Origin: Thermoascus crustaceus
Taxonomy: Eukaryota > Ascomycota > Eurotiomycetes > Eurotiales > Thermoascaceae
Reading direction: 5' to 3'
DNA length: 64,000 bases
Assembly: GCA_001599835.1 (NCBI GenBank)
Contig: BCIC01000004.1
Coordinates: 1,787,814 to 1,851,813, forward strand
Shown: positions 34,146-43,893 of the stretch, piece by piece
Layout of the letters: the number at the start of each line of letters is the position of its first letter
Position numbering within the stretch: the stretch's first letter is position 1
The notes under the pieces: generated by a model
The model's database searches: none
What the model saw: the letters and a program-made list of their open reading frames with translations, nothing else
Told to the model about the DNA's origin: nothing
Translations under genes and position numbers: made by a program

Positions 34146-36006
34146 GGTCCAGACAAGCAATGTGGTCTACTGGAAGGAATGGACCATCAACTCGTCGCAG
34201 ATTTTCATCTGCTAAAGCCCATAACGCCTAGGTACATATGTCCACCTGTCTTCAGTGCTTACCCTCAGTGCGAGAAAGCGAGCGAGGTGAAGCTACGGAA
34301 TATATGGTGCCCGGGAGAAAGAGAAGAGAGAGCAGGCAGAACGTCCGCCGCGTCTCGTGCTAAAAGCGAGGTAGGTAGACAAGCTGCTTGGCCAACGTAC
34401 CGGGCGATAAATATCTGATGTATGTACGCAGCGCTGGGCCCAGCTATGCTCGAGTCTCTCTAGTCTAGGGAGCAGTCAGCAAGGGCCGTACAGTGGTCCG
34501 GGGTCGCTCGACTGCTCCGCTCTTCCCGCTCCGGCTTGGCGTGAGCTTGAAGTCACAGTGTGGTCGCAGCTTTCGATGTACATAAGAAGCACAAGCTAGG
34601 AATATAGTTCGGTTCACATTATTATCATTGTTGTAATATAATACTTGGTCCTCTCGCGCCTCTAGCTTCAGCTTCCTCTTTGCGCTGCCCTCCTCAATGT
34701 ATTCTTGGTTTTCTCCACCCTTAAGTCTCTTACTTCCTTTGCCAGTGGTACCCGAGCTATCCTTGACTACAGTTATCGAGAAAAGACTAGTTGTAAGAGA
34801 TTCCTAAGTACCTGCCCTAATAACAAAGATTGAGTTGTTGCCTGGCAGCAGGGAGATGGAGGTTACTAGTAGACAGACCTTTTAAGGAAATAGAAACATA
34901 ACCTATCTCCTAGCAGAGCCGCTGCGGTTTGCGGTTGCGCAAGATTTCAAGTCGACAAGCGATGTCGCTCGCTGCAGCCCATTGTATCGGAGAGAGAAGT
35001 GCACAGCTTGAGAATCTGACACGTGCGTCTTCAGCTCAGTTTGGACAGCTGTGCCCCGAGAAGGCCCTGCACACCGTTACTGGCAGAGCAGTAGATGTCA
35101 TGCAAGCCTTGAATCCTGGACAGTATGTGATTTTCGACCTCAGCCCGTTTCTTCACGAGTTGAAAGAGCTGTTTGATCTGAGCTGCACGGTACTTGATAC
35201 TGCTGGAGCATTAGACATCGGCGGCAGCCGGAATTTTCAGCGAAATGGGATGCATGGCAGACATACAAATGCGACCTCCTAGTATGAATCAGGCTTAATA
35301 TGTCTGCTTCTACCTTCTGGACCCTTGACCGGTGGTTATCCCAGAGTTTCTGCCTCTCTTCGCTGCACTTCTTCGTCTGGGCACGAAAGAAGAGCGTTAG
35401 TCTGATTGGGAGACTACCTCCAACATCTCGTATCGAATGTCACACTTAGCTCACAGATTCATTTATCCCCTTAACCAGCTCACCCAACAGACCTGCAGAT
35501 ACCTGCCCATTTTGTCTATGGGACGGTAGTGGTTGAGCTTGACGACGGGGAGATCGAAACCGGCGACCTCCTCGTCTCCTAGCCATAGCTCAGTCTAGTC
35601 TAGAAGTGCAAGATATTTGAAAAAATGATAAGTTAGTTATACTTTCGATGTACAGATGTCTTCTTTGTCGCTGTTTTCGATCATTCAGCGCCCACGGTGG
35701 CCAAGAAGCTGAGAATCGCATACTCGCAGTAGTACTGATTGTATGGAGCGCGGACCACCGCAGGGCGGTAACTAGTTAACTAGTTAACTAGTTTAGTTAA
35801 CATAGGTTAACTTATCAAGACCCGCTTACTCAGCACACCTAACTTACCACCTAGCGGAGCGGATTAAATTCTTCGAGATAAAAAATAACCTGGTTCCACC
35901 CACCTCGGCCGGAATAGTCCTCGGGCATCAGTGAAGACCGTCCGCAGACTCCCTAGGAAACTGCTGGCAAGGATAAGCCGCGTCTTCTTTCGACTCGTGG
36001 CCGCAG
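34146..36006. promoter_or_regulatory. Divergent intergenic region (5-phosphatase gene / pxr1)
   Basis: This 1.86-kb stretch separates divergent genes and includes both promoters. A cluster of overlapping GTTAAC/ACTAGT palindromes lies at 35769-35811. A 106-codon ORF from ATG 34962 to 35282 has no domain I recognise and is not called. No RNA gene was seen. Confidence 0.5.
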
Positions 36007-37083
36007 ATGGGACTGGCAGAACCTCGAAAGTAAGCAGCACGACTTTGTGTCCATGGGGCCACCCAATGCATACGCCAACTGATCGACCGCTAACACTTAT
36101 ATATCTAGGAGGACAAAGATATCGCACGACCCAAATAATACAAATTGGGCTCGATCGACAAGTGGATATGGTCATAAGATTCTAAGCGCCCAGGGGTGGA
36201 CCCCCGGCAGCTTTTTGGGAGCGCGCAATGCGGCACATGCTGATACGTTTACCGCCGCCAGTGCAACTCACATTCGAATCGCACTTAAAGATGATACTCT
36301 CGGTCTGGGCGCCCGGCCGAAGCGCGACCTCGCAGATGAGCCTACTGGACTTGATGCTTTTCAAGGACTGTTGGGGCGACTCAACGGCAAGAGTGACTTG
36401 GAGCTAGAGAAAGAACAGCGGAAGCGTGATGATATCAAGCTGGCTCGTTATGCTGAAAAGAAATGGCAGTCGCCGAGATTTATAAGCGGCGGCTTTTTAG
36501 TCCACGAAAACTTCGAGCCTCTTGCTGCCAAGAATGCGGACAGAAACGGCCAGGAGTCTCGTTCCAAGGAATCTTCAGATAGACAACGAAAGAATGCAGT
36601 TACCGACACCAGCACCGAAGGACTTGTGGATTCATCGACAGATCCACCGGAGAGCGGTGCTGCGTCGGACACGTCCAGGCGGAACGCTTTGCCCACAGAA
36701 CCGGCTTGGGATGATGGTGCTTCTACTCCTGAGAAGAAGAAGCGGAAGAAGAAATCCAAGAAGCGGAAACGAACAGGTGACAGTGGTGAAACTGAAGATG
36801 ACGAGCGAAATAAAAAATCGTCGAAGCGACCCGCTAGCCAGCCTCGTTCAGAGACTGGGACGACCGGAGAGACTGAAGATTCACCGCCGGAAGCAACAAA
36901 ACCGAGGGAGCGCATACCCATGGGAAGGCATGCTTTCAGAAGCAGACACATTCAGCAGAAAAAGAGAGCTCTCATGGATGATAAATCGCTAAATGAGGTA
37001 ATTGAGAACCATATGTTTCTTGCAGCACTTTGTCTGCGTCAACAATCGGCTAACTTGAACAGATATTTATGGTCAAGTCGTAA
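36007..37083 (+). CDS. pxr1: G-patch protein Pxr1 (PinX1-related)
   Basis: Three exons: 36007-36029, 36109-36997 and 37063-37083. The sum of 933 nt gives 310 residues. The N-terminus MGLAEPRKRTKISHDPNN leads into a G-patch (YGHKILSAQGWTPGSFLG). ALKDDTLGLGA and GLDAFQGLLGRLNGK follow, the fungal Pxr1 signature. The middle has lysine-rich nucleolar-type signals (EKKKRKKKSKKRKR). The end is HIQQKKRALMDDKSLNE, then IFMVKS from the 21-nt last exon. Pxr1/Gno1 acts in the nucleolus in pre-rRNA and snoRNA processing, stimulating the Prp43 helicase, and can restrain telomerase. Without splicing of the last intron (36998-37062) the frame would run on to 37186 with an unrelated tail. Confidence 0.93.
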
Positions 37084-37607
37084 ACTTTGTATGCAGTGTT
37101 GCCAGGCGCGGCTTTTCTGGGGATGTTTCCTACGATTTAGAATATTCTATATTTATATGCAGCGCAATAGAATACCTGCTGCTTAACATGAGATGCCCGA
37201 TCTGTAGACCGCTTACCCTAACGAGACGCCCCTTAAGTTCTTCCAGGGGCTGCCGAGGATGGCGAGGCGGGAACGAACCAATGGGAAACCAGAAACCGGA
37301 GACACATGCAGCTCGCGCGACCTCGAACGTCATCGCTCTTTCCTCTTTTCTTCAGCCTCGCTCCTGCTTCTCCGTCCAGACTTTCCCTCCGTGTGCCTGA
37401 GTCGCGGTTTCTTTCCCCCCAGCTCTTTGTCGGGCATGATGGCGTCATGCTGCCCAGCTCCGTCCCTCTGATCTGATGCTTTTTTCGACTGTCAGCCCCT
37501 TTGGTCGTCTGCTCTCTCCAGCACGAGCCGCTGCCGTATCTCGTCCGCCGAAACGCACAACCGTTCTTTGACTTGCGTCTCCAAATCTCTCTAAATCGAT
37601 GCCCTAG
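37084..37607. promoter_or_regulatory. Intergenic region and DGAT2 promoter
   Basis: This 0.5-kb stretch lies between two genes on the same strand. It is C/T-rich from 37320 to 37600, as is common in promoters and leaders of these fungi. No additional gene was seen. Confidence 0.5.
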
Positions 37608-39104
37608 ATGTCTTCATCTGGTCCTGTTCTGAACTTAGAGTCGTTGAGACCCGAGGAGCGCCCCGCTTCCAGCCTCTCTTCCAAACGCTACCCCGTCGCT
37701 GCAGAAGACTCCGGGGCCGTCGTCTCAAACCATGTGGCAGGTGCCTCTGAGTTAAAAGAAAATCAACATCTGCAATCGCCACAACCCTACGAACTGCCCT
37801 CTGCAGGCGGTCCAAACGCGCATCATACCGGGAGTTCTTCCGTTGACAGTGCTCTCACTGGTGCAGAGAAGTATGGTTCCAATGGCCCAAACACAGCCGC
37901 GAACGACCCGCTGCGGAGGAATGAAGGAAAGCCTGTCCAAGACGGAAAAGTAGAGCGCATGTTGGGCCAGCACTCTGGAAAGTCTGGGGAGAGAAGTGGG
38001 TGAGACACACTGCCCGCTCTGAAGCTGAGTTTCGTGCGCTTTTGCATGGCTTTGGCATGCTGACAATCAATCTGCAGCATTCGCTGGGCGCCCTTGAACA
38101 TCGGCCTTGAGCGGCGTCTTCAGACGCTTGTTGTCCTCTATCATACGCTGACCATTGCAATATTCCTGACGTCGTTCTTCTTTGCCTGTGCCATACCCTT
38201 ATTCTGGCCATTGCTTTTGCCATATTTGATCTATATATCGCTTTTTTCCACTTCCGCTACTTCAGGGACACTTAGCCGCCGTAGTCCCTTTTTGCGTTCT
38301 CTGCGTCTTTGGTCACTCTACGCGTCTTATTTCCCTGCGCGTCTGCACCGATCCGAGCCACTCCCGCCGACTCGCAAATATATCTTCGGGTACCACCCTC
38401 ATGGAATCATCTCCCACGGGGCATTTGCGGCATTTGCTACGGAAGCGCTCGGCTTTTCGCGGCTCTTCCCGGGAATCACCAATACCCTGCTTACACTTGA
38501 CTCCAACTTTCGGATTCCATTCTACAGGGATTATGCTCTCGCAATGGGACTTGCAAGCGTGTCTCGCGAATCTTGCGAGAATTTGCTTACCAAAGGGGGT
38601 ACTGATGGTGAAGGAATGGGCCGGGCTATCACAATTGTCATTGGCGGTGCCCGTGAGTCCCTTGACGCACAGCCGCATTCGATCCGCCTTGTACTCAAAA
38701 GACGCAAAGGCTTTGTAAAATTGGCCATCCGCACTGGGGCGGACCTCGTACCCGTTCTTGCATTCGGTGAAAACGAGCTGTATGAACAAGTGCGCTCAGA
38801 CCAGCATCCGATCATCCACAAATTCCAGATGCTTATCAAACGAACGATGGGCTTCACTATACCACTGTTTCACGCCCGCGGTGTATTTAACTATGATGTG
38901 GGTTTGATGCCATATCGTCGTCCGCTAAATATCGTCGTCGGCAGGCCCATTCGGGTTGTCCAGCAGCAAAATAGGGACCAAATCGATGACGCTTATGTAG
39001 ACGAACTGCATGCTAGATATGTACGTGAGCTACAGCGATTGTGGGAGGAGTGGCGAGGCGTCTTTGCTAAGGAGAGGACTTCGGAATTCGAGATCGTCGC
39101 ATAG
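37608..39104 (+). CDS. dga1: Diacylglycerol O-acyltransferase 2 (DGAT2)
   Basis: Two exons, 37608-37999 and 38078-39104, sum to 1419 nt and 472 residues. The 78-nt intron has a GTGAGA donor, GCTGAC branch site and CAG acceptor. The first 130 residues form a polar Ser/Pro/Gly-rich extension. Next come IRWAPLNIGLERRLQT, two hydrophobic stretches (about residues 145-190) forming the membrane hairpin, and FGYHPHGIISHGAFAAFAT with the HPHG active-site motif. Further on are GGARESL and RKGFVKLAIRTGADLVPV, the family motif near the glycerolipid-binding region. The end is LQRLWEEW. The enzyme makes triacylglycerol from diacylglycerol and acyl-CoA at the ER and lipid droplets. Confidence 0.93.
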
Positions 39105-39553
39105 ACCTGATGACGTTAGCTGCTGAAATTGCTGTCTGTCGAATGTCTGGCGGACTCGGTCGATCTGGGCATTCTGGGACACTGTGTGAGTGCAGGAGAG
39201 CAGGCTGTAGGCAGAATTTGATGTCTCGGTTTCCAAGAGACACGAGACAGAGATGTGGCAAGTCTCTTTGGCGTCAGTTCAATGCAGCTATACTGCAATG
39301 GTGTGCTTCGCTCTTTGATGGCATTGACAGATATATTAATGAAGTAATTAATTTGATTTCAATTCTTTAGTGAAATGCGAGGGCACGGCCACTGAAGCTG
39401 CTTGCATGATTTATTTCAAACTCAGAGAAACAAGAGATTCTGGATCTTTTCGTAGACAATTAAGGAGCCATATGTATGAGATGTATTTACAGCACATCTC
39501 TCGCTGTGCATAGAAAGCCAAAAGTACCTAATATCTCCAACAACCATTTCTTT
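39105..39553. other. Intergenic region between convergent genes
   Basis: The 3' flanks of DGAT2 (+) and the following minus-strand gene. No gene or RNA was recognised. Confidence 0.55.
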
Positions 39554-41362
39554 TCACGAGAGGCTACCACTCCAATTCCAGCTGCCGTCTACATTTTGCC
39601 ATCCGCTCCCTAAAAGCGCCCGGTCCCAGCCCATCATCACAGCTAAGAGACGACAGGTGATACTGCTGACACCACAGACGATCCTATCTGCGTGGCCGAG
39701 GACCGCAAGGTCGAGGAGGTAGGCACGGCCGATCAGTTCCCGAAGCTTAAGGGCCTGTTCGGTGGGGTGGAAGTGAAAATCACTTGTCCTAGCAATCTGC
39801 TCGCTGCGTGGATGAGGAGTAGGTTTCCGCCTGGATGGCAATGGACTGCCCGCAGCGGGCGTTGAAGGTGGCGCACCCAGGGACCAAAATATGTCTTTGA
39901 AAAAGCCTCCCTCCCACCCGACGTTTTCTTCCATGGGCTTCTTCGCCTGGCCCAAAGAGGCCACAACCGCATCGATGGCTGACTTGCTTGCCAGCGAGAT
40001 GCGTTGTTGTGCCTTTTCGGCGTTCCTCAGCTCCGCAGCATCGTAGACCTCAGGATCATCCGAGGCTAGGACCACCTTCGAAGACATCACGACGTCCACC
40101 TTGGTATGCTCGTCAGGATGACTGTTGAGCGTGGATTCGATGAATCGTCTAGCGGCGTCAGCATACTTTTCAAGGGGGATGTAGGATCTCTCATATTGGA
40201 ACTCCAGAGGGTGCAGATCACCGCGGCGAACATGGACGCCAACCTGGATGCCCCCTTTCTTGCGAGTTGACGCCTCAAGCTCTCCGACGCGTTTGCTGAG
40301 ATAGGACGCATCATCGTCGGCCAGGTTAAACAGGGCCTCGTAGCCAGCCCGCAGGAGGTCGAATATAGGCTTCTGCCGTGCGATTCCTGCCTTGCGCGAG
40401 TCTTGGAAGTAGTCGACAAAGCTATCCCCAAACGTCCAGGGCGCCGTTGCCGTTGAGACAACAAGGTGACGGGCTTGATGAGGACAGGGCACTCTGTGCG
40501 TCGGAGGCGGGGGGAGGCAGTTCGGTTTCGGCGGAGGCTTGAAGTATGTGGTATATCTTCCGTATGCCCAGTTTGTGTCGTCCACGAAGAAAGCCCTCCC
40601 CTCTTTCCGAGCGAGTCCGTAGCTCATCCATAAGCCCATGAGAGTCCTCCCTAGCCCGGCATCCTCGGTCTGCATTACGTACGTGAGACTTCTCTCACAG
40701 ACGTTGGCTTGATTGTTGTTCTCTGACGTTGAACTCCTATCTCCCAAGTGGGAATCCTCAAAACCAACGATTCTTCCAGAAGAGTGATGTTTCTGTTCGC
40801 TTGCCTGTTCTGGGAGCAAGCCGTGCTTCTCAGCATCGGCAACATCGATGAAGTTCTGGTCTTTGTGGTAGTAGCCGTGATTGACTGAACGCCTGCTTTT
40901 CATATTTGCGACATGTCGAGATATTTCATCGCATTGGGCGCAAATATCGTAGTATTCTGAAGGAGACAGTGGGAAACCCACGGTAGATGGGATCGATACT
41001 GTCCATTTTTGCCGGCCTCTTTCGTCAGTCACCATGATCGGTACCGGTTTATCGGGTAGCACGTCAGCTGCGACGATCTCATATGACTTTGCATCCGGCG
41101 AGGGGTGGTTTGTTGCAATCGATGATTTTCGTCTCAATGCAGGTAGAGCTAACCGGAGTATGGCCAACAAACCGGCAATCCAGATGAGCAGTCGAACTAT
41201 CTTTCGCTTCCACCGCGATGCTGGTTTCTTACCATGGCGGGGAAGAATGGATGGGAGGCCCGGCGAGGGAAGAGGTGAGTCGAGAAAGGTAGCTTGTAGA
41301 CCATACTTCGACAGGGGCGTCGGCCCAAAACTGCTGGTGGTCGGAGTCCTCCGCAGAGCCAT
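39554..41362 (-). CDS. Type II membrane protein, fucosyltransferase-like
   Basis: A single exon of 602 residues counted from MALRRTPTTSSF; an in-frame ATG at 41395 would add 11 residues. A short cytosolic Ser/Pro-rich tail precedes one hydrophobic segment (IVRLLIWIAGLLAILRLALPAL, split here by basic residues on both sides), the layout of Golgi type II glycosyltransferases. The lumenal part has VMQTEDAGLGRTLMGLWMSYGLA and GVHVRRGDLHPLEFQ, an H-x-RRGD motif used by alpha-1,6- and O-fucosyltransferases to bind GDP-fucose. Near the C-terminus, VLGHADRIVCGVSSITCRLLAVMMGWD resembles the downstream donor-binding region. The fold class is likely but the acceptor is unknown, and no family name can be claimed. 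Confidence 0.7.
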   Translation of the reverse strand: MALRRTPTTSSFGPTPLSKYGLQATFLDSPLPSPGLPSILPRHGKKPASRWKRKIVRLLIWIAGLLAILRLALPALRRKSSIATNHPSPDAKSYEIVAADVLPDKPVPIMVTDERGRQKWTVSIPSTVGFPLSPSEYYDICAQCDEISRHVANMKSRRSVNHGYYHKDQNFIDVADAEKHGLLPEQASEQKHHSSGRIVGFEDSHLGDRSSTSENNNQANVCERSLTYVMQTEDAGLGRTLMGLWMSYGLARKEGRAFFVDDTNWAYGRYTTYFKPPPKPNCLPPPPTHRVPCPHQARHLVVSTATAPWTFGDSFVDYFQDSRKAGIARQKPIFDLLRAGYEALFNLADDDASYLSKRVGELEASTRKKGGIQVGVHVRRGDLHPLEFQYERSYIPLEKYADAARRFIESTLNSHPDEHTKVDVVMSSKVVLASDDPEVYDAAELRNAEKAQQRISLASKSAIDAVVASLGQAKKPMEENVGWEGGFFKDIFWSLGAPPSTPAAGSPLPSRRKPTPHPRSEQIARTSDFHFHPTEQALKLRELIGRAYLLDLAVLGHADRIVCGVSSITCRLLAVMMGWDRALLGSGWQNVDGSWNWSGSLS

Positions 41363-41395
41363 CTTCGGGGGATTCTGACGTGAGGATATGATCAT

Positions 41396-43893
41396 ATTGG
41401 CCACCGTCTATAACCGCTTGGAGATATAACGGCTCAACATTGCATGTACTGTAAGTCTTCTTGCGCAACTGAGACCCGGCCCTGCGTTCCCGGAAAAGAG
41501 AAAGAAAGACACCAAGATAACGCCAAACTCTTGAACTCTGGAGCGCCCAACGTAAAAACAATAGCAACTGTCAGATTGTGAATTGCTCAAAGGGTCTGGG
41601 GAGAGAGAATCCTGCTTCGCTCCCAGCTAGAGGCAGCGCAAAGACTGGGCAAGAATGTCGATGCCACCAAAGACCGGATTGTATATCAAGAGCGCTGCCG
41701 AGATCATCTGGACGAACGATAATAGAGACTCGGTTAGACTAAAGTCAATGAGTAGAGACCCAGCCTCCACATAAAAAACACTTAGGTTTGTCGTCAGGGT
41801 CTGGGCGATCTGATTGATATGAAACACGCCGTAGAGGGTCACGGACGAGCAATGCCGAGGTCTACTCCAAAGATAGAATCTAACCATGAACAAACAATAA
41901 CAAAAAAAGAAAACACAACCGAACAAGAGGAATGGAGAAGCAGATCGCCAACGGATGATCTCACACCGTAGAGTAAGGTATGGATCCACCTGGTGGACGG
42001 AGCGCCGCCGAACGCTGCGCTTTGGATAGATGGCCCCGTCTAGCGAGGGTTAAGGAAGCAGCCAAAAGGAAGAAGTAGTCGACCTGATCTCAGAATGTAA
42101 GGCAAAAATCTGTCAAAAAAAAGAAGAGAAGGCAAAGTAGGGCGCGCCGAGAAGGCACGGTGTATGAAAGTTCCAAGGGCTGACCAGAGCTTTTGGTTGT
42201 GCGGGCGTCAGATGTCCCTCGCCACCTGAAGCAGCCCTTTAAACGTTCGAGATGCAAGGAAGCATTCCCAAGGACATGGTACTAATACCTTAGACTACAG
42301 CAGTTAGTTCCAGTGACCGTCGACTGCTTTGCTCCGCCCCAGACTACAGTAACTCACCAGCTGAACCTAGGGACACGTTTTCCAGCAGTGCGGGCAGCGG
42401 GGTGAGCATGCGTCATCGAGACTGCAGGACAGACTGATCATCGTCTCCTGCGTGCCACGAAAACGTCGCTCGACACACTCAACTGATTCAGCCTTTTGCT
42501 CGACGTAGGATCAGCAACCCGGATGTAGCAGCGCGACCGCGCCGCTGGCACTTGGCAGCAATCGCATCGTGGGAAGAGAAGATGGGTCTGCAACCTCGAA
42601 GACTTTCTTCTGATCGATTGTCGACTGCTTTGTTTCAGTTCGGTCGGGACCGCTGGCTCCGAGAGACCCCATTTGCTGTTTGTTCCAAGTCGGGGGATTT
42701 CCTGAGACGGCGGTTTCAGGATTGCCAAGCGCCGCACGCCATACGATGGTAACGATGCGCAGTCAGATGCACATACCACGGTGAGTCTGCACACTAGAGC
42801 ATTTTCGGACGCAGATACCGTAGCCGAGCAGGTGGAGAGGATAGGGATGAGAATGGCACGGGACCAACTCCCGATTTCAAATGTCCATTTCCACTTGATA
42901 TGGCAAGGTATGCGATGCTATGTGACTCGGCAAGACCGCTAAATTTAGTTACCATCGCTACGCATGAGATAGGGTTAAGCGAGGTTGGACCATGATACTA
43001 CAATACGGACAGTGTCCAACCTCGCTAATATGAACGACATTGTTGATGTTCCACGATAAACCGTACGCGAAGCCGGGAGAGGAGCCGTCAGGGGTCTTAC
43101 TTCGCGAGCGGGCTGGCTGTGTAAGACTTTGGTGTGGTCGATTCTTATATGCCCAATAGATCTATCCGCTCAAACAAAAGATCTCGAGCGGAAAAGCCTT
43201 CCTGCAAGCCATGTTACTGTCATGCGTCGGCAGCTACCAGGGTCGCTCCGGTTGCGAGATCCCTGCAGACACAAGCCAAAGGGGAGATACAGACATATAT
43301 CTACCTAAAGCATTCATTTGGAACCTGCCATTTCTAAACCTGCCTGTTCGAACATCAAGTATTGATGAAGGGGTGTAGACACGTTTCTAAGTTAAGGTGG
43401 GTTGGAAGCAAAAAAGAGGCCATCATTCTATTGCAGACAAGCTAATCCGTACTAGCGAAAAAAAGTGCAATCATCACAGACATCCATTCCTTCTTCACCA
43501 TCAATGTCAGCAGAAACAATTCTGCTCTATGACTCTTCAAGGCATACACGATGGGCATACATGGTAAACTCATTTACCACGCCAGGAACGCCGCAGTGAC
43601 AAAAGGATTTCGTCAAAACCAAAGTATGAAGAGCCCAGACCATCAAGGGGTGAAGAGGCACAAAAACAGCAAAACTGATACTGCTGCAAGATCCTTGCAT
43701 AGAAAGGCAAACCATACTCGGAACATCGACAAAGAATACAGTAAAACATGTGGGTATCAGACAAACTCAAGGTCGGACAGGACAAATAAAATGAAGATAA
43801 TCGCGTATTTCCCTAAGTTCCAACCTAGGCGCCCCCGTCTCAAGACCAGACTCCGCGAGAAAAAAAATTGAACCGTGCTTAAAAGGGCGTTGA
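41396..43893. other. Long intergenic region
   Basis: This 2.5-kb stretch lies between the 5' end of the fucosyltransferase-like gene and the 3' end of kipA. It holds a 13-bp inverted repeat (42978-42990 with 43014-43026). A hydrophobic minus-strand ORF at 41627-41989 starts only with GTG and is not convincing. Sequence close to 41396-41600 probably contains a 5' UTR, since an 'acttacag' acceptor-like site precedes the start on the minus strand. Confidence 0.5.

Noticed and set aside
34962..35282. 106-codon ORF between the 5-phosphatase gene and pxr1
   Set aside because: No motif, no splice partner and no resemblance to any protein I know. It was kept out for lack of positive evidence.
41627..41989. 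Hydrophobic minus-strand ORF of 120 codons
   Set aside because: Opens with GTG rather than ATG and its hydrophobicity follows from the A-rich plus strand. No family resemblance.
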